This document shows positions 1 through 7,294 of a DNA stretch of 26,351 bases, one piece after another. Below the pieces are notes generated by a model, which worked only from the letters and a program-made list of their open reading frames with translations, did no database searches and was not told the DNA's origin. The stretch comes from CAZQKE01 sp964593865 (lineage in GTDB: Bacteria > Chloroflexota > Anaerolineae > JAAYZQ01): NCBI GenBank assembly GCA_964593865.1, contig CAZQKE010000055.1, positions 1 through 26,351 on the forward strand, in the 5' to 3' direction. Position 1 is the first letter of the stretch. Each line of letters starts with the position of its first letter. The translations under genes were made by a program, and so were the position numbers.

Positions 1-228
1 TGCCGGTGCGCCGCTCCCATCGTGGCAGGTGTAGCAAAAATCATCGCCGGAAAGGGCAGAATAGAGCAACGGCGCGCCGGGGCCGGTGTGCGAACGGTGG
101 CAAGCGGCGCAGGCATCGGTCTGGGCCGTATAGTTGCCGTGTGGGCTGGTTTGGGCCTGTGCCCGGACGATCAACCCTCTCAGGGCAAAGAACAGGGAAA
201 AAACCGCAACCGCAGACCGTTTGTCCAT
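1..228 (-). CDS. secreted multiheme cytochrome c, N-terminal part (cut by window edge)
   Basis: The frame is open from an ATG at 226-228 to base 1 (76 codons), so the C-terminal part lies outside the window. It begins with a hydrophobic signal peptide (about residues 5-25, ending RAQAQ) and continues with PHGNYT...TDACAACHRSHT and then CYTCH, so two heme-binding CXXCH motifs are visible. The opening is nearly the same as in the three cytochromes upstream, which makes this the fourth paralogue of the tandem array. It starts only 9 bases after the stop of the TP-tailed cytochrome and is almost certainly cotranscribed with it. Expected role: exported c-type cytochrome of the doubled-CXXCH type carrying electrons outside the cytoplasmic membrane. 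Total heme number and partner are unknown. Confidence 0.85.
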   Translation of the reverse strand, partial: MDKRSAVAVFSLFFALRGLIVRAQAQTSPHGNYTAQTDACAACHRSHTGPGAPLLYSALSGDDFCYTCHDGSGAPA

Positions 229-237
229 AATGCTTGC

Positions 238-2796
238 CTACCCCAAGTACCAAAAGGGCCGTCGCTCGGATGAAGCGGTTGGCGTCGGGCTTAGCGTCAT
301 GGTAGGCGTGGGCAAGGGTGGAGTTTCGCCGGGTGTCGGCGTAGGTGTAGGCGTACCGGCCGGGAGCGGCGTAACAACCGTCGGGGTCGGAGTGAAGGTC
401 GCCGTGGGGGTAGGCGTCAGGGTAACCGTCGGAGTGAGGGTGGCCGTGGGGGTGGGTGTCAGGGTAGCCGTCGGAATGAGGGTGGCCGTGGGGGTGGGTG
501 TCAAGGTAACCGTCGGAGCGGGGGTTGCGGTAGGGGTGGGCGTCGGCATCGGCGTCGGAGTGGGGACCTGCGTCGGCGTAGGAGAAGCGGTCTCGGTCGG
601 CATAAGCGTTGGCGTTGGCGTCGGCGTGAGCGTCGGTGTTGCCGTATCACCGACGGTGGCCGTAGGAGTAGGGGAAGGAGTCCACGTGGGAGTGATGGGC
701 AATGTGGGCGTCAGCACCGGCGTAGGCTTGCTCTCTTGCCCCCCGTCCTGCGCCCGCGTGGTCCACGGATGGCAGGAAGAGCAATCGTAGTTGCTGGTCA
801 GCGGACTACGCCAATATGTCTCCGGGTTGTGAACCTCACCATGGCAGTCCATATAACAGTAACCCGACGTGCTGCTAGAAAGCCCAAAGGCGGAGCTATA
901 GGTATAAGTCGTCCCCCCCACGGTCAAGCCGATTGAGAGATTGGTGACACCATAGACCAGGTTGATCAAACCCGGTTCGGCGGCATCGGTGGCATAGTGG
1001 ACATCATGGCAATGGATACAGGACGCCTGCTCATTGCGCACGTGCCTTCTGTGCAAGCGTCTGAAAGCATTGGTGGACCAAACGATGTCGCTCTCCGAGT
1101 GACAGGTCCAACACAGGTCATAATCACTGCTGTTGTAGGGTTCATAATGGGCTTTGGAATATGAACCGTTCAACAGCGAATAGACCGCCGAGCCGTGGCG
1201 TTGGTGACAGTGCTGGCAATCATATTGGGCCAGGCCGGGACGATCCAGGCCCACATCATGGTCGGAGCCAACATAAAGCGATTTATCCCAACCGGTGCCG
1301 TTGTAGGTAGCCGGGAAGGTTACGCCGGCCGGTGGCGCGCCGTCATGGCAGCGCAAACAAAAGTCGCGGTCGCCGTTGCCGTCGGCCCAGACGGTATAGA
1401 TGCTGTCGGGATCGCTCAACGGGTTCGCCGCCGAGTTGCGGTGAGGATTGTGGCAGTTGGTGCACTCAACGGCCGAGCCGTTGGCCGCCTGTTCCCCATC
1501 GTCCACGTCATGGTGCGAGGCCAGACCGAACTCGCTTTGGATGTCGGTCGCCACCGGCGTACCGTCGTGGCAGGTATAGCAAAAGCCCTCTTCTTCGGCC
1601 ACATTGTTGGTTCCGCCATCGCTGTCGGCCGGGGCCAACAACGCCCGCTTTTGCGAACCGTGCCCGGTAGCGTGACAACCGCTGCTGCTCCCATCGCCCA
1701 AGCAGCCGTAGCCGCCGTTGGTGGATTCGCCGGTGCTGTGGGCCGATGCGCTCCAGGCCCCGCCGCCTTCGATGTCCACCACCGTCTGGCCGCCGGAAAA
1801 GGGAGCCAGGTCGCCCGCCGCACCGTCGGCGTCGTGGCAGCTCAAGCAGAAAGGGGCCAACGTCTGGCTGGTGGCCGCCGTCAGGTTGGCCGGGCGGAAA
1901 GCACCGGCCCAGGGTTCGGTATAGACGACGCCCGGATTGTCCACATCCCGCAGCTGCAGGTAACCGTCCATGTGGTGGCCGAACTCGGCATGGCACACTT
2001 TGCAATCATCATCGGTTAACGTGCCCTGCACGTGATGGCTGCTCCGGCCGAACTCGCCGACCACCGCCCGCCGCCCGCCGACGGGCAGGCCGTCGCCGTT
2101 ATCCCACGGCGACGAGTGGCAATTGACGCAGCCCGCCGACCAAACAAAACCGTCCTCGGTGAACTGGTCGGCATCGGCACTGTGGGGATGGCATTCGATA
2201 CAATTCTGACCGCTGTAATCGGTGCTCCCCACGTGACCGGCCCCGCCGGGGTGACCGACCATGGGATAGCCCGGATTGCTGCTGTTGATGTGACAGGTCA
2301 TGCAGATACGGCTCACCGGCGGGCTGCTCCCATCGTCATACGAATTCGGGCCGGTGGTCGCGGTAAAGACGACCGGCCCTGTGGTCACCGTCGGAGGGCC
2401 TTCCAGCACCACCACGTCGCTCTTGATGTTATCCAGGTTGACGGGGTGGCCGTGGGGATCGTGGCACTGAAGGCAAGACAAACGGAAAGGGCCTTCAATG
2501 CCCGCCGGCGCCCCGGCATAATCCAGGAAATCCACGTTGGCGTGGGTCGAGACGACGGGGACCGCCGGTGCACCCAGCCCGTTGTGACAGGTTAGGCAAA
2601 AGTCGTTGCCGGTCGCCGCCGGGCCGATGAGCGGTGCGCCCAGACCGGTATGCGCCCGGTGGCAGGCGGCACAGGAATCGGTCAGGGCCGTATAATTGCC
2701 ATGCGGACTTTGGGCCTGAACCACGCCGCTCAGGTTCAGGCCCAGGAGTACAAGCGTTATGAAGAACGATGAAACAATGACGATCCGCTTACCCAC
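238..2796 (-). CDS. secreted ~15-17-heme cytochrome c with TP-rich C-terminal tail
   Basis: An 852-residue exported multiheme cytochrome. A signal peptide (residues 1-28, MGKRIVIVSS...VVQA) precedes the shared module PHGNYTALTDSCAACHRAHT. I count 15 canonical CXXCH motifs (CAACH, CLTCH, CLQCH, CMTCH, CIECH, CVNCH, CKVCH, CLSCH, CYTCH, CTNCH, CLRCH, CQHCH, CWTCH, CIHCH, CSSCH). There is also one CX3CH (CYMDCH) and one CX8CH (CLGDGSSSGCH), which may or may not bind heme. The last ~150 residues before the C-terminus are a low-complexity Thr/Pro tail ending ERRPFWYLG, a likely extended spacer through the cell envelope. I chose GTG at 2794-2796: it places a textbook signal peptide at the N-terminus, whereas the in-frame ATGs at 2838 and 2826 lie inside a 12-bp-stem hairpin. 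Role as an extracellular electron carrier is inferred. Confidence 0.88.
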   Translation of the reverse strand: MGKRIVIVSSFFITLVLLGLNLSGVVQAQSPHGNYTALTDSCAACHRAHTGLGAPLIGPAATGNDFCLTCHNGLGAPAVPVVSTHANVDFLDYAGAPAGIEGPFRLSCLQCHDPHGHPVNLDNIKSDVVVLEGPPTVTTGPVVFTATTGPNSYDDGSSPPVSRICMTCHINSSNPGYPMVGHPGGAGHVGSTDYSGQNCIECHPHSADADQFTEDGFVWSAGCVNCHSSPWDNGDGLPVGGRRAVVGEFGRSSHHVQGTLTDDDCKVCHAEFGHHMDGYLQLRDVDNPGVVYTEPWAGAFRPANLTAATSQTLAPFCLSCHDADGAAGDLAPFSGGQTVVDIEGGGAWSASAHSTGESTNGGYGCLGDGSSSGCHATGHGSQKRALLAPADSDGGTNNVAEEEGFCYTCHDGTPVATDIQSEFGLASHHDVDDGEQAANGSAVECTNCHNPHRNSAANPLSDPDSIYTVWADGNGDRDFCLRCHDGAPPAGVTFPATYNGTGWDKSLYVGSDHDVGLDRPGLAQYDCQHCHQRHGSAVYSLLNGSYSKAHYEPYNSSDYDLCWTCHSESDIVWSTNAFRRLHRRHVRNEQASCIHCHDVHYATDAAEPGLINLVYGVTNLSIGLTVGGTTYTYSSAFGLSSSTSGYCYMDCHGEVHNPETYWRSPLTSNYDCSSCHPWTTRAQDGGQESKPTPVLTPTLPITPTWTPSPTPTATVGDTATPTLTPTPTPTLMPTETASPTPTQVPTPTPMPTPTPTATPAPTVTLTPTPTATLIPTATLTPTPTATLTPTVTLTPTPTATFTPTPTVVTPLPAGTPTPTPTPGETPPLPTPTMTLSPTPTASSERRPFWYLG
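392..517 (-). repeat. three tandem 42-bp copies coding for the TP tail
   Basis: Bases 392-433, 434-475 and 476-517 are near-identical 42-bp units (14 codons each, of the type TPTATLxPTxTLTP). They lie within a longer Thr/Pro-coding stretch (about 280-735) made of degenerate hexamers. The unit length is a multiple of three, so gain or loss of copies keeps the frame. The plus-strand complement reads as a valine/glycine open frame, which is an artefact. Confidence 0.85.
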
Positions 2797-2815
2797 AATG
2801 CCTTCAAGCAACCAG

Positions 2816-2847
2816 GCGGAGACCATGTCCGGCGGCATGGTCTCCGC
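2816..2847 (-). other. perfect 12-bp-stem hairpin between two cytochrome genes
   Basis: GCGGAGACCATG (2816-2827) pairs exactly with CATGGTCTCCGC (2836-2847) around an 8-base loop. It follows the stop of the seven-heme cytochrome (2854-2856) by six bases and ends about 20 bases before the GTG start of the TP-tailed cytochrome. There is no strong U-run after it in the direction of transcription. It is therefore better read as an intercistronic mRNA-processing or attenuating hairpin than as a full terminator. It also buries the two upstream ATG codons in frame with the next gene. Confidence 0.7.
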
Positions 2848-2853
2848 ATCTTT

Positions 2854-3879
2854 TCACTTGTTGTGACAGTCCTGGCACACGCCGCGGTTGTCCAGGCGCA
2901 GCAAGGAGCTGCGGGCATCGCCGGTCGGCGTCGTCGTACCATCGGGCCACGGGACGTTATCGGACATATCCCCCATTCTGGCTCCCGTGCCGTGAGGCAA
3001 GTGGCAGGTGACGCAGGCCGGGTAAGGCGGCATAAAGTTGCCGTGACTGGAGCTGTGACAGCTGGCGCATCCCAAGTCGTCCTCTATGTTGGTGGCATGA
3101 CGGAAGGCAAAGATGGCATCGCCCGAATCGGTGTGACCGGATTCGGAGGGAGCGGCTTCCAGGTTCAGCGGTTTGTGGCGGGTGTGGCACTGGGCGCACC
3201 AAAGCGTTAGCACGGCGTTGATATAGACACTGCCGACTTGGGAGCCGTGGTCATGGGCATAGGTCCCGTTGACCGTGGTGTAGTACACTTTGCTTGCTTC
3301 ATCGGGAACGTCTACCCACGCGCTCTGAGTCGTACCGCCGCCGTCATCAAACAGGACGGTGTTTCCGACGTTGTTGCCCTTGAGGATACGATAAGTGGCC
3401 GTGCCCCCGGCCCCGGCCCCACCGTGGGGGTTGTGACAGTTGGTACAGGTCAAGGAAACGCCGGTCACGCCGGGATCTGCGGTAGCACTGACGGCCCCAT
3501 AGCCCCAGACGGTGTTCGACCCTCCGTTATCCTCATGCTTGGATGTCACCGGCAGGGTCTGCGGTCCGGTCAGGTCGGCGTCCATGTAGATGTTGGTAAA
3601 GCCGCCGCCCCGCAGCGACCAATTGGTCGGGGTGTAAAGTCCATCGGTGACGTTCGTATCGGCCCCGGTCGCCCCACTGCCGTGGCAAGTGTAACACAAA
3701 GCCGGCACATTGCTGAGCAGCAGCTGAGCAGCTGCTGCCGTGTGCGCCCGGTGACAACCGGCGCAGGCGTCGGTGGTAGCCGTATAGTTCCCATGGGGGC
3801 CGTTGTCGGCCCACGCCAACCCCGCCGACAGGCACAGAAGCGCCAGCAAGCCAACGGATAGGTACAGCCGGCTCCTCAT
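2854..3879 (-). CDS. secreted seven-heme cytochrome c
   Basis: 341 residues. A signal peptide (1-24, ending GLAWA) is followed by the shared module DNGPHGNYTATTDACAGCHRAHT. Seven CXXCH motifs are visible: CAGCH (39-43), CYTCH (62-66), CTNCH, CAQCH, CASCH, CVTCH and CQDCH, the last at the extreme C-terminus. The middle is Gly/Ser/Thr/Asn-rich, as in surface-exposed cytochromes. The C-terminal block ending LLRLDNRGVCQDCHNK is almost the same as the end of the six-heme paralogue next door (LLRLDNRGVCEVCHQK), so the two arose by duplication. ATG 3877-3879 has an excellent ribosome binding site, AGGAGG six bases upstream. Predicted exported electron carrier; partner unknown. Confidence 0.9.
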   Translation of the reverse strand: MRSRLYLSVGLLALLCLSAGLAWADNGPHGNYTATTDACAGCHRAHTAAAAQLLLSNVPALCYTCHGSGATGADTNVTDGLYTPTNWSLRGGGFTNIYMDADLTGPQTLPVTSKHEDNGGSNTVWGYGAVSATADPGVTGVSLTCTNCHNPHGGAGAGGTATYRILKGNNVGNTVLFDDGGGTTQSAWVDVPDEASKVYYTTVNGTYAHDHGSQVGSVYINAVLTLWCAQCHTRHKPLNLEAAPSESGHTDSGDAIFAFRHATNIEDDLGCASCHSSSHGNFMPPYPACVTCHLPHGTGARMGDMSDNVPWPDGTTTPTGDARSSLLRLDNRGVCQDCHNK

Positions 3880-3903
3880 TTTGGCCTCCTATCCCCACCC
3901 CTC

Positions 3904-3932
3904 CCTCCCCCCGACCGGCGGTCGGGGGGAGG
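3904..3932 (-). other. perfect 13-bp GC-rich hairpin between paralogous cytochrome genes
   Basis: CCTCCCCCCGACC (3904-3916) pairs perfectly with GGTCGGGGGGAGG (3920-3932) around a GGC loop. It sits in the 86-base gap between the six-heme and seven-heme cytochrome genes, about 20 bases upstream of the AGGAGG of the latter. No T-run follows on the minus strand. A role in RNA stability or partial termination, giving unequal amounts of the two cytochromes, is plausible but inferred. Confidence 0.65.
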
Positions 3933-3965
3933 CTAGAGGCAGAAGAGAAGGTCTACCGCTCCCGG

Positions 3966-4892
3966 TTACTTCTGGTGGCAGACCTCGCAAACGCCCCGGT
4001 TATCCAGGCGCAGCAGGGCGCTGTCGCTGGTGTTCGGCCCCTGGGCCATCGCCGTCATGGTCGCTGCCGTGCCGTGGGGCAGGTGGCAAGTCTGGCAAAC
4101 GACGGTGTCGTTGGTGCCGGTTTCGGCCAGGGGCAAGGTGTAACCGCTCAAGCCGACCGTTTCGGGGTTCACGTTGCCGCCGTAGCTGTAGGACATGTCA
4201 ATGCGGTGGGTGTAGGTCGAGCCGTCCAGCGTGCTGCCCTGCCCGGCTGCCGTCTTGTGGTATGCGCCGTGGCAGGCAGCGCAGACGTTGCTCTGGCCCG
4301 CACCCCACTGCTCGGTGTCATAGTCCTTGGCCGCGCCCTCGTCCACCTGGGCCACCGACACACTCACGCCGTTGATGGTCTCTTTGATGATGCGATAGTT
4401 GTTGGAGCCGTGGGGGTCGTGGCAGGAGGCGCAGGTCAAGTTGCCGTCGCTCAAGGCAGTCTGCACACCCCGGTCGGTGGCGCCTTGGCCCCAGGTCTGG
4501 TCGGTGGAACCGTCGGCGTCGTGGATGGAGGTGACGGGGTTGCCACCATAGTTGACAAAGCCGCCGCCCAAGAGCGAGGCGTTGTCCGGGGTATTGGCCG
4601 CACCGTGGTCCCAGTTGCCGCCGGAGTCATCACGGCTCGAAAGGTAGTACCCATCGTCCACGTTGGTGTTGGCCCCGGAGCCGCTTGAGCCATGGCAAGA
4701 GACGCAAAGTGCATAGGTGCTGGATTCAATGAGCAGGGCCGGGCCGGCAGCGGTGTGCGCCCGGTGGCAAGCAGCGCAAGCATCGGTCGTTGCCGTATAG
4801 CCGCCGTGGGGGCCACCGTTCGCCGAGGCCAACCCCGTCATCGCCAGCGACAGGACAAGGACCATACCGACAACTACAAACACTCTCTTCAT
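3966..4892 (-). CDS. secreted six-heme cytochrome c
   Basis: 308 residues. A signal peptide (1-24, MKRVFVVVGM...GLASA) is followed by the module NGGPHGGYTATTDACAACHRAHT. Six CXXCH motifs are present: CAACH (39-43), CVSCH (63-67), CASCH, CAACH, CQTCH and CEVCH, the last six residues from the C-terminus. It is a close paralogue of the seven-heme protein downstream: same N-terminal module, same YRI(I/L)K patch after the third motif, same C-terminal block. It lacks one central motif present in the other. The start ATG 4890-4892 is preceded by AAGGAGG. It is the first of the four secreted cytochromes in transcription order. Confidence 0.9.
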   Translation of the reverse strand: MKRVFVVVGMVLVLSLAMTGLASANGGPHGGYTATTDACAACHRAHTAAGPALLIESSTYALCVSCHGSSGSGANTNVDDGYYLSSRDDSGGNWDHGAANTPDNASLLGGGFVNYGGNPVTSIHDADGSTDQTWGQGATDRGVQTALSDGNLTCASCHDPHGSNNYRIIKETINGVSVSVAQVDEGAAKDYDTEQWGAGQSNVCAACHGAYHKTAAGQGSTLDGSTYTHRIDMSYSYGGNVNPETVGLSGYTLPLAETGTNDTVVCQTCHLPHGTAATMTAMAQGPNTSDSALLRLDNRGVCEVCHQK

Positions 4893-5010
4893 CGCTTACT
4901 TCCTCCTTGCAAATGTTTGATAATTCATCTCTATCTCAGTCTGCCTCATGCCGTTCCATCACCGGTCAACTACATCCTTCGCGTTAGACCACCCCCTTTC
5001 CTCTCCTCCT

Positions 5011-5020
5011 GTGACGTCAC
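5011..5020. promoter_or_regulatory. 10-bp palindrome GTGACGTCAC in the gap before the secreted cytochromes
   Basis: The 147-base gap between the NHL gene stop (5040) and the six-heme cytochrome start (4892) contains this perfect palindrome about 120 bases upstream of the start. I found no convincing -35/-10 pair in the gap: a TTGACC on the minus strand has no matching -10. The cytochromes may be read through from the upstream genes. The palindrome is an operator candidate only, since a site this short can occur by chance. Confidence 0.25.
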
Positions 5021-5039
5021 CCAAAGGCGCGCCCTCCGG

Positions 5040-6326
5040 CTAGTAGGACCAAACCTGCACGCGTCGGTTCTCCCGGTCGGCGATGTAGAGACGGCCGGAA
5101 GCATCCAGGACGATGTCGTTGGGGTAGTTGAACTGCCCGTCGCCCTCACCCCAATCGCCAAAGGTGAACAAAAAGACGGGTTCCAAGCCGGAAACATCGT
5201 ACACTCTCACGCTTTGTCCTACGGCATCCACCACGTGCAAGCGGTCCCGCTCGTCTATCGCCGCGCCACGGGGCAGGTTCAATGCGCCGTCGCCGCTACC
5301 CCTCCCAAAGTTGAACAGGAACTTGCCCTCTTTATCCCAAACCGATACGCGCCCGTTGTTGCCATCGGTGATCAGGATTCGCCCCTGGGAATCGCGCACG
5401 GCGACGTTGGGGAAGAGCAGCTGCCCCAACCCTTGGCCGGTTTCGCCAAAGAACTGTTTTTCCGGTTCAAAATTGCGCCATGCCTGCGTGCTCTGTGTCG
5501 TCACACCGGCCAACTGGTAGATTCCGTTGTGAGAGCTCCCCACGTCGGTCAACAGCAAGGTCCCTTCCGAATCGATCCGGACACCGAGGAGGGACCAGGC
5601 GAAAGGATCGGGCACAGGCAGCGTCTGTTCCTCCGGGTCGTCGGGCAGCCGATAGACAACTTGGCCCTCAAACAGGTCGTAGCTAAAGGTCATCTCCGGA
5701 TCGGCTTTTTCTACCTGCTCAAACACATATTCGCTCAATGTCAGGTCCGGACCGAGGATGGTGTCCAAGTAATTGCCGTCCCGGTCGTATACAAACAGGG
5801 CGTGCTGCAGACGATCAACGACATAGACGCGGCCCTGGGCGTCTGTGTCCAGGTACACGGGTGACCGCTCGCCCGGTTTGGTGCGGGGCGGCGTGAAGGA
5901 ACCCAGCAGATTACCTTCCGGATCAAAGATCTTGACCTGCCGGTCGCCGGCGGTTTCGGAGACGTACAAACGATCTCCCTGGGGCGAAAGGGCCACCCCC
6001 ACGGGCTTGTCCACACCGTAGATTGAGAACAGATAGTGCGGCGGGTAGTTCACCTCTACCGGCACGGGCAACAGTTCCGGCAAAGGCGCGGGCCGGGTGA
6101 GATAGCGGTAGAACAGAAAGGCCACACAGCACAAGAGCAACAACAGCAGCAACAACAGCAGCAACAGCAATCCGCGCCGCTTTTTCTTTTCCTCTTCTTC
6201 CTCCGCCAGAGGGAGAACCTCATCCTCAACGATCAGAGATTCCCCTTCGGCGACAGGTTCCGGAGCCTCGGTCGCCATTTCCCCGGCATTGATGCCGTTT
6301 TCGTGGTCCGTTGCGTTGGTTGACAT
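5040..6326 (-). CDS. membrane-anchored NHL-repeat beta-propeller protein
   Basis: 428 residues. An acidic N-terminal cytoplasmic stretch (to about 46, EEEEEKKKRRG) is followed by one transmembrane segment (53-75) that opens with 13 consecutive leucines. The rest, about residues 95-428, is an extracytoplasmic propeller with NHL-type repeats: GVDKPVGVALSPQGDRLYVSE, SPVYLDTDAQGRVYVVDR, LLFPNVAVRDSQGRILITDG, LNLPRGAAIDERDRLHVVDA, FNYPNDIVLDASGRLYIADR. NHL propellers bind proteins or other ligands and are usually not enzymes themselves. The start is ATG 6324-6326, with AGGGGG five bases upstream and seven bases after the TPR gene stop; an in-frame start at 6410 would lie inside that gene. Position between the NapC-like protein and the secreted cytochromes suggests a scaffold or docking role at the outer membrane face (inference). 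Confidence 0.88.
   Translation of the reverse strand: MSTNATDHENGINAGEMATEAPEPVAEGESLIVEDEVLPLAEEEEEKKKRRGLLLLLLLLLLLLLCCVAFLFYRYLTRPAPLPELLPVPVEVNYPPHYLFSIYGVDKPVGVALSPQGDRLYVSETAGDRQVKIFDPEGNLLGSFTPPRTKPGERSPVYLDTDAQGRVYVVDRLQHALFVYDRDGNYLDTILGPDLTLSEYVFEQVEKADPEMTFSYDLFEGQVVYRLPDDPEEQTLPVPDPFAWSLLGVRIDSEGTLLLTDVGSSHNGIYQLAGVTTQSTQAWRNFEPEKQFFGETGQGLGQLLFPNVAVRDSQGRILITDGNNGRVSVWDKEGKFLFNFGRGSGDGALNLPRGAAIDERDRLHVVDAVGQSVRVYDVSGLEPVFLFTFGDWGEGDGQFNYPNDIVLDASGRLYIADRENRRVQVWSY
6135..6170 (-). repeat. Leu-coding trinucleotide microsatellite in the membrane segment
   Basis: The plus strand reads as alternating CAA and CAG triplets, including two copies of a 12-base unit. On the coding strand these are TTG and CTG leucine codons, giving most of the 13-leucine run of the NHL protein's membrane anchor. 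Slippage would change the membrane segment by whole leucines. Confidence 0.8.
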
Positions 6327-6333
6327 GTTCCCC

Positions 6334-7281
6334 CTACTGTTGGGCGTCCAGGGTCGCCTGGATACGGCCCACCGCCTGTTGCGCCGCAAAATCGTTCGGG
6401 TCCAGCTCATACGCCTGCTGGACGGCAGCCAAAGCTTCCTCCAGCCGGTTCAGCTTCTCATATGTCAGGCCCAATCCCAAAAACGCCGGAGCAAAATCGG
6501 GCAGATCGGCGGTTGCTTGTTCCAGATAGGATGTCGCCTGCTCATAATCCCGGTTGCTAAAGGCGGCCATCCCCCGCGCATAGGCCACATATTTGTCCCG
6601 GCCCAAAGCTTCGTAGCTCTCAACCATGGCCTGGTAGGCTTCGGCAAAGTCGGGCACAAGGCGCACCGCCTTGCGGAAGCTCTCCAGGGCTTTTTCATGC
6701 CGGCCGGTAGCCTGGTAGGCCAAGCCGAGTTGGTACAGGGCATCGGCATCGGTGCGGGTGATTTCCAACGCCGCCAGTAGGACGGGGATGGCATCCTCCG
6801 GGCGGCCCAGCTTCATGTAACTCTCACCCAAAAAGTAGTAAGCAGCCTCCAAGGCGGTGTCCATCTTGGCCATGGGCCGGTCTTTGCGCAGGTCCACGAA
6901 CCGCTCCAGCGGCTCCAACGCCGCTTCCGTCTGCCCCTGGCGAATATAGGCAACACCGATGATCCACTGCGCCCCGTCGTGATCGGGATACAGGTTGATG
7001 ATCTGCTCCGCCTGGTCAATGGCGTCATCGTAGCGGCCGGCCCGCAAGTAGGCTTCGGCCAACGCCAAACGCAGGTCCGGGTTCTGGGGATCATCCCGCA
7101 CCGCATCTTCCATCCGCCGGATGCTGAGGTCCAGAGGGGATTGATCCCCCAGGTAGATGTAGCGATCCCAGATGTAATAGCCTCCGAAAGCCACAATCAG
7201 CACCACCAGGGCCGCCAGAACAACCCAGATGGCACGCCGGAGGAATGTATCACTCGGTAACCGGCTTGACGACTTGGTCAT
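6334..7281 (-). CDS. membrane-anchored TPR protein
   Basis: 315 residues. One N-terminal transmembrane helix (about 17-37, IWVVLAALVVLIVAFGGYY) is followed by tandem tetratricopeptide repeats filling the rest of the protein, for example PDLRLALAEAYLRAGRYDDAIDQA, DALYQLGLAYQATGRHEKALESF and APAFLGLGLTYEKLNRLEEALAAV. TPR solenoids mediate protein-protein contacts, so this is likely an assembly or docking factor rather than an enzyme. It lies 13 bases after the NapC-like gene and 7 bases before the NHL gene, an evident operon. TPR proteins also act in c-type cytochrome maturation (CcmI/NrfG type). That is possible here, but no maturation lyase or CcmF-like gene is in the window. Confidence 0.88.
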   Translation of the reverse strand: MTKSSSRLPSDTFLRRAIWVVLAALVVLIVAFGGYYIWDRYIYLGDQSPLDLSIRRMEDAVRDDPQNPDLRLALAEAYLRAGRYDDAIDQAEQIINLYPDHDGAQWIIGVAYIRQGQTEAALEPLERFVDLRKDRPMAKMDTALEAAYYFLGESYMKLGRPEDAIPVLLAALEITRTDADALYQLGLAYQATGRHEKALESFRKAVRLVPDFAEAYQAMVESYEALGRDKYVAYARGMAAFSNRDYEQATSYLEQATADLPDFAPAFLGLGLTYEKLNRLEEALAAVQQAYELDPNDFAAQQAVGRIQATLDAQQ

Positions 7282-7294
7282 GAACGCTCGCCCT

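Noticed and set aside
392..517. CRISPR-like array
   Set aside because: The 42-bp units are contiguous with no unique spacers and are in-frame coding repeats.
134..790. Plus-strand frame rich in valine and glycine
   Set aside because: It is the complement of the Thr/Pro tail of the cytochrome gene; periodic GTNGGN is simply the reverse of CCNACN-type codons.
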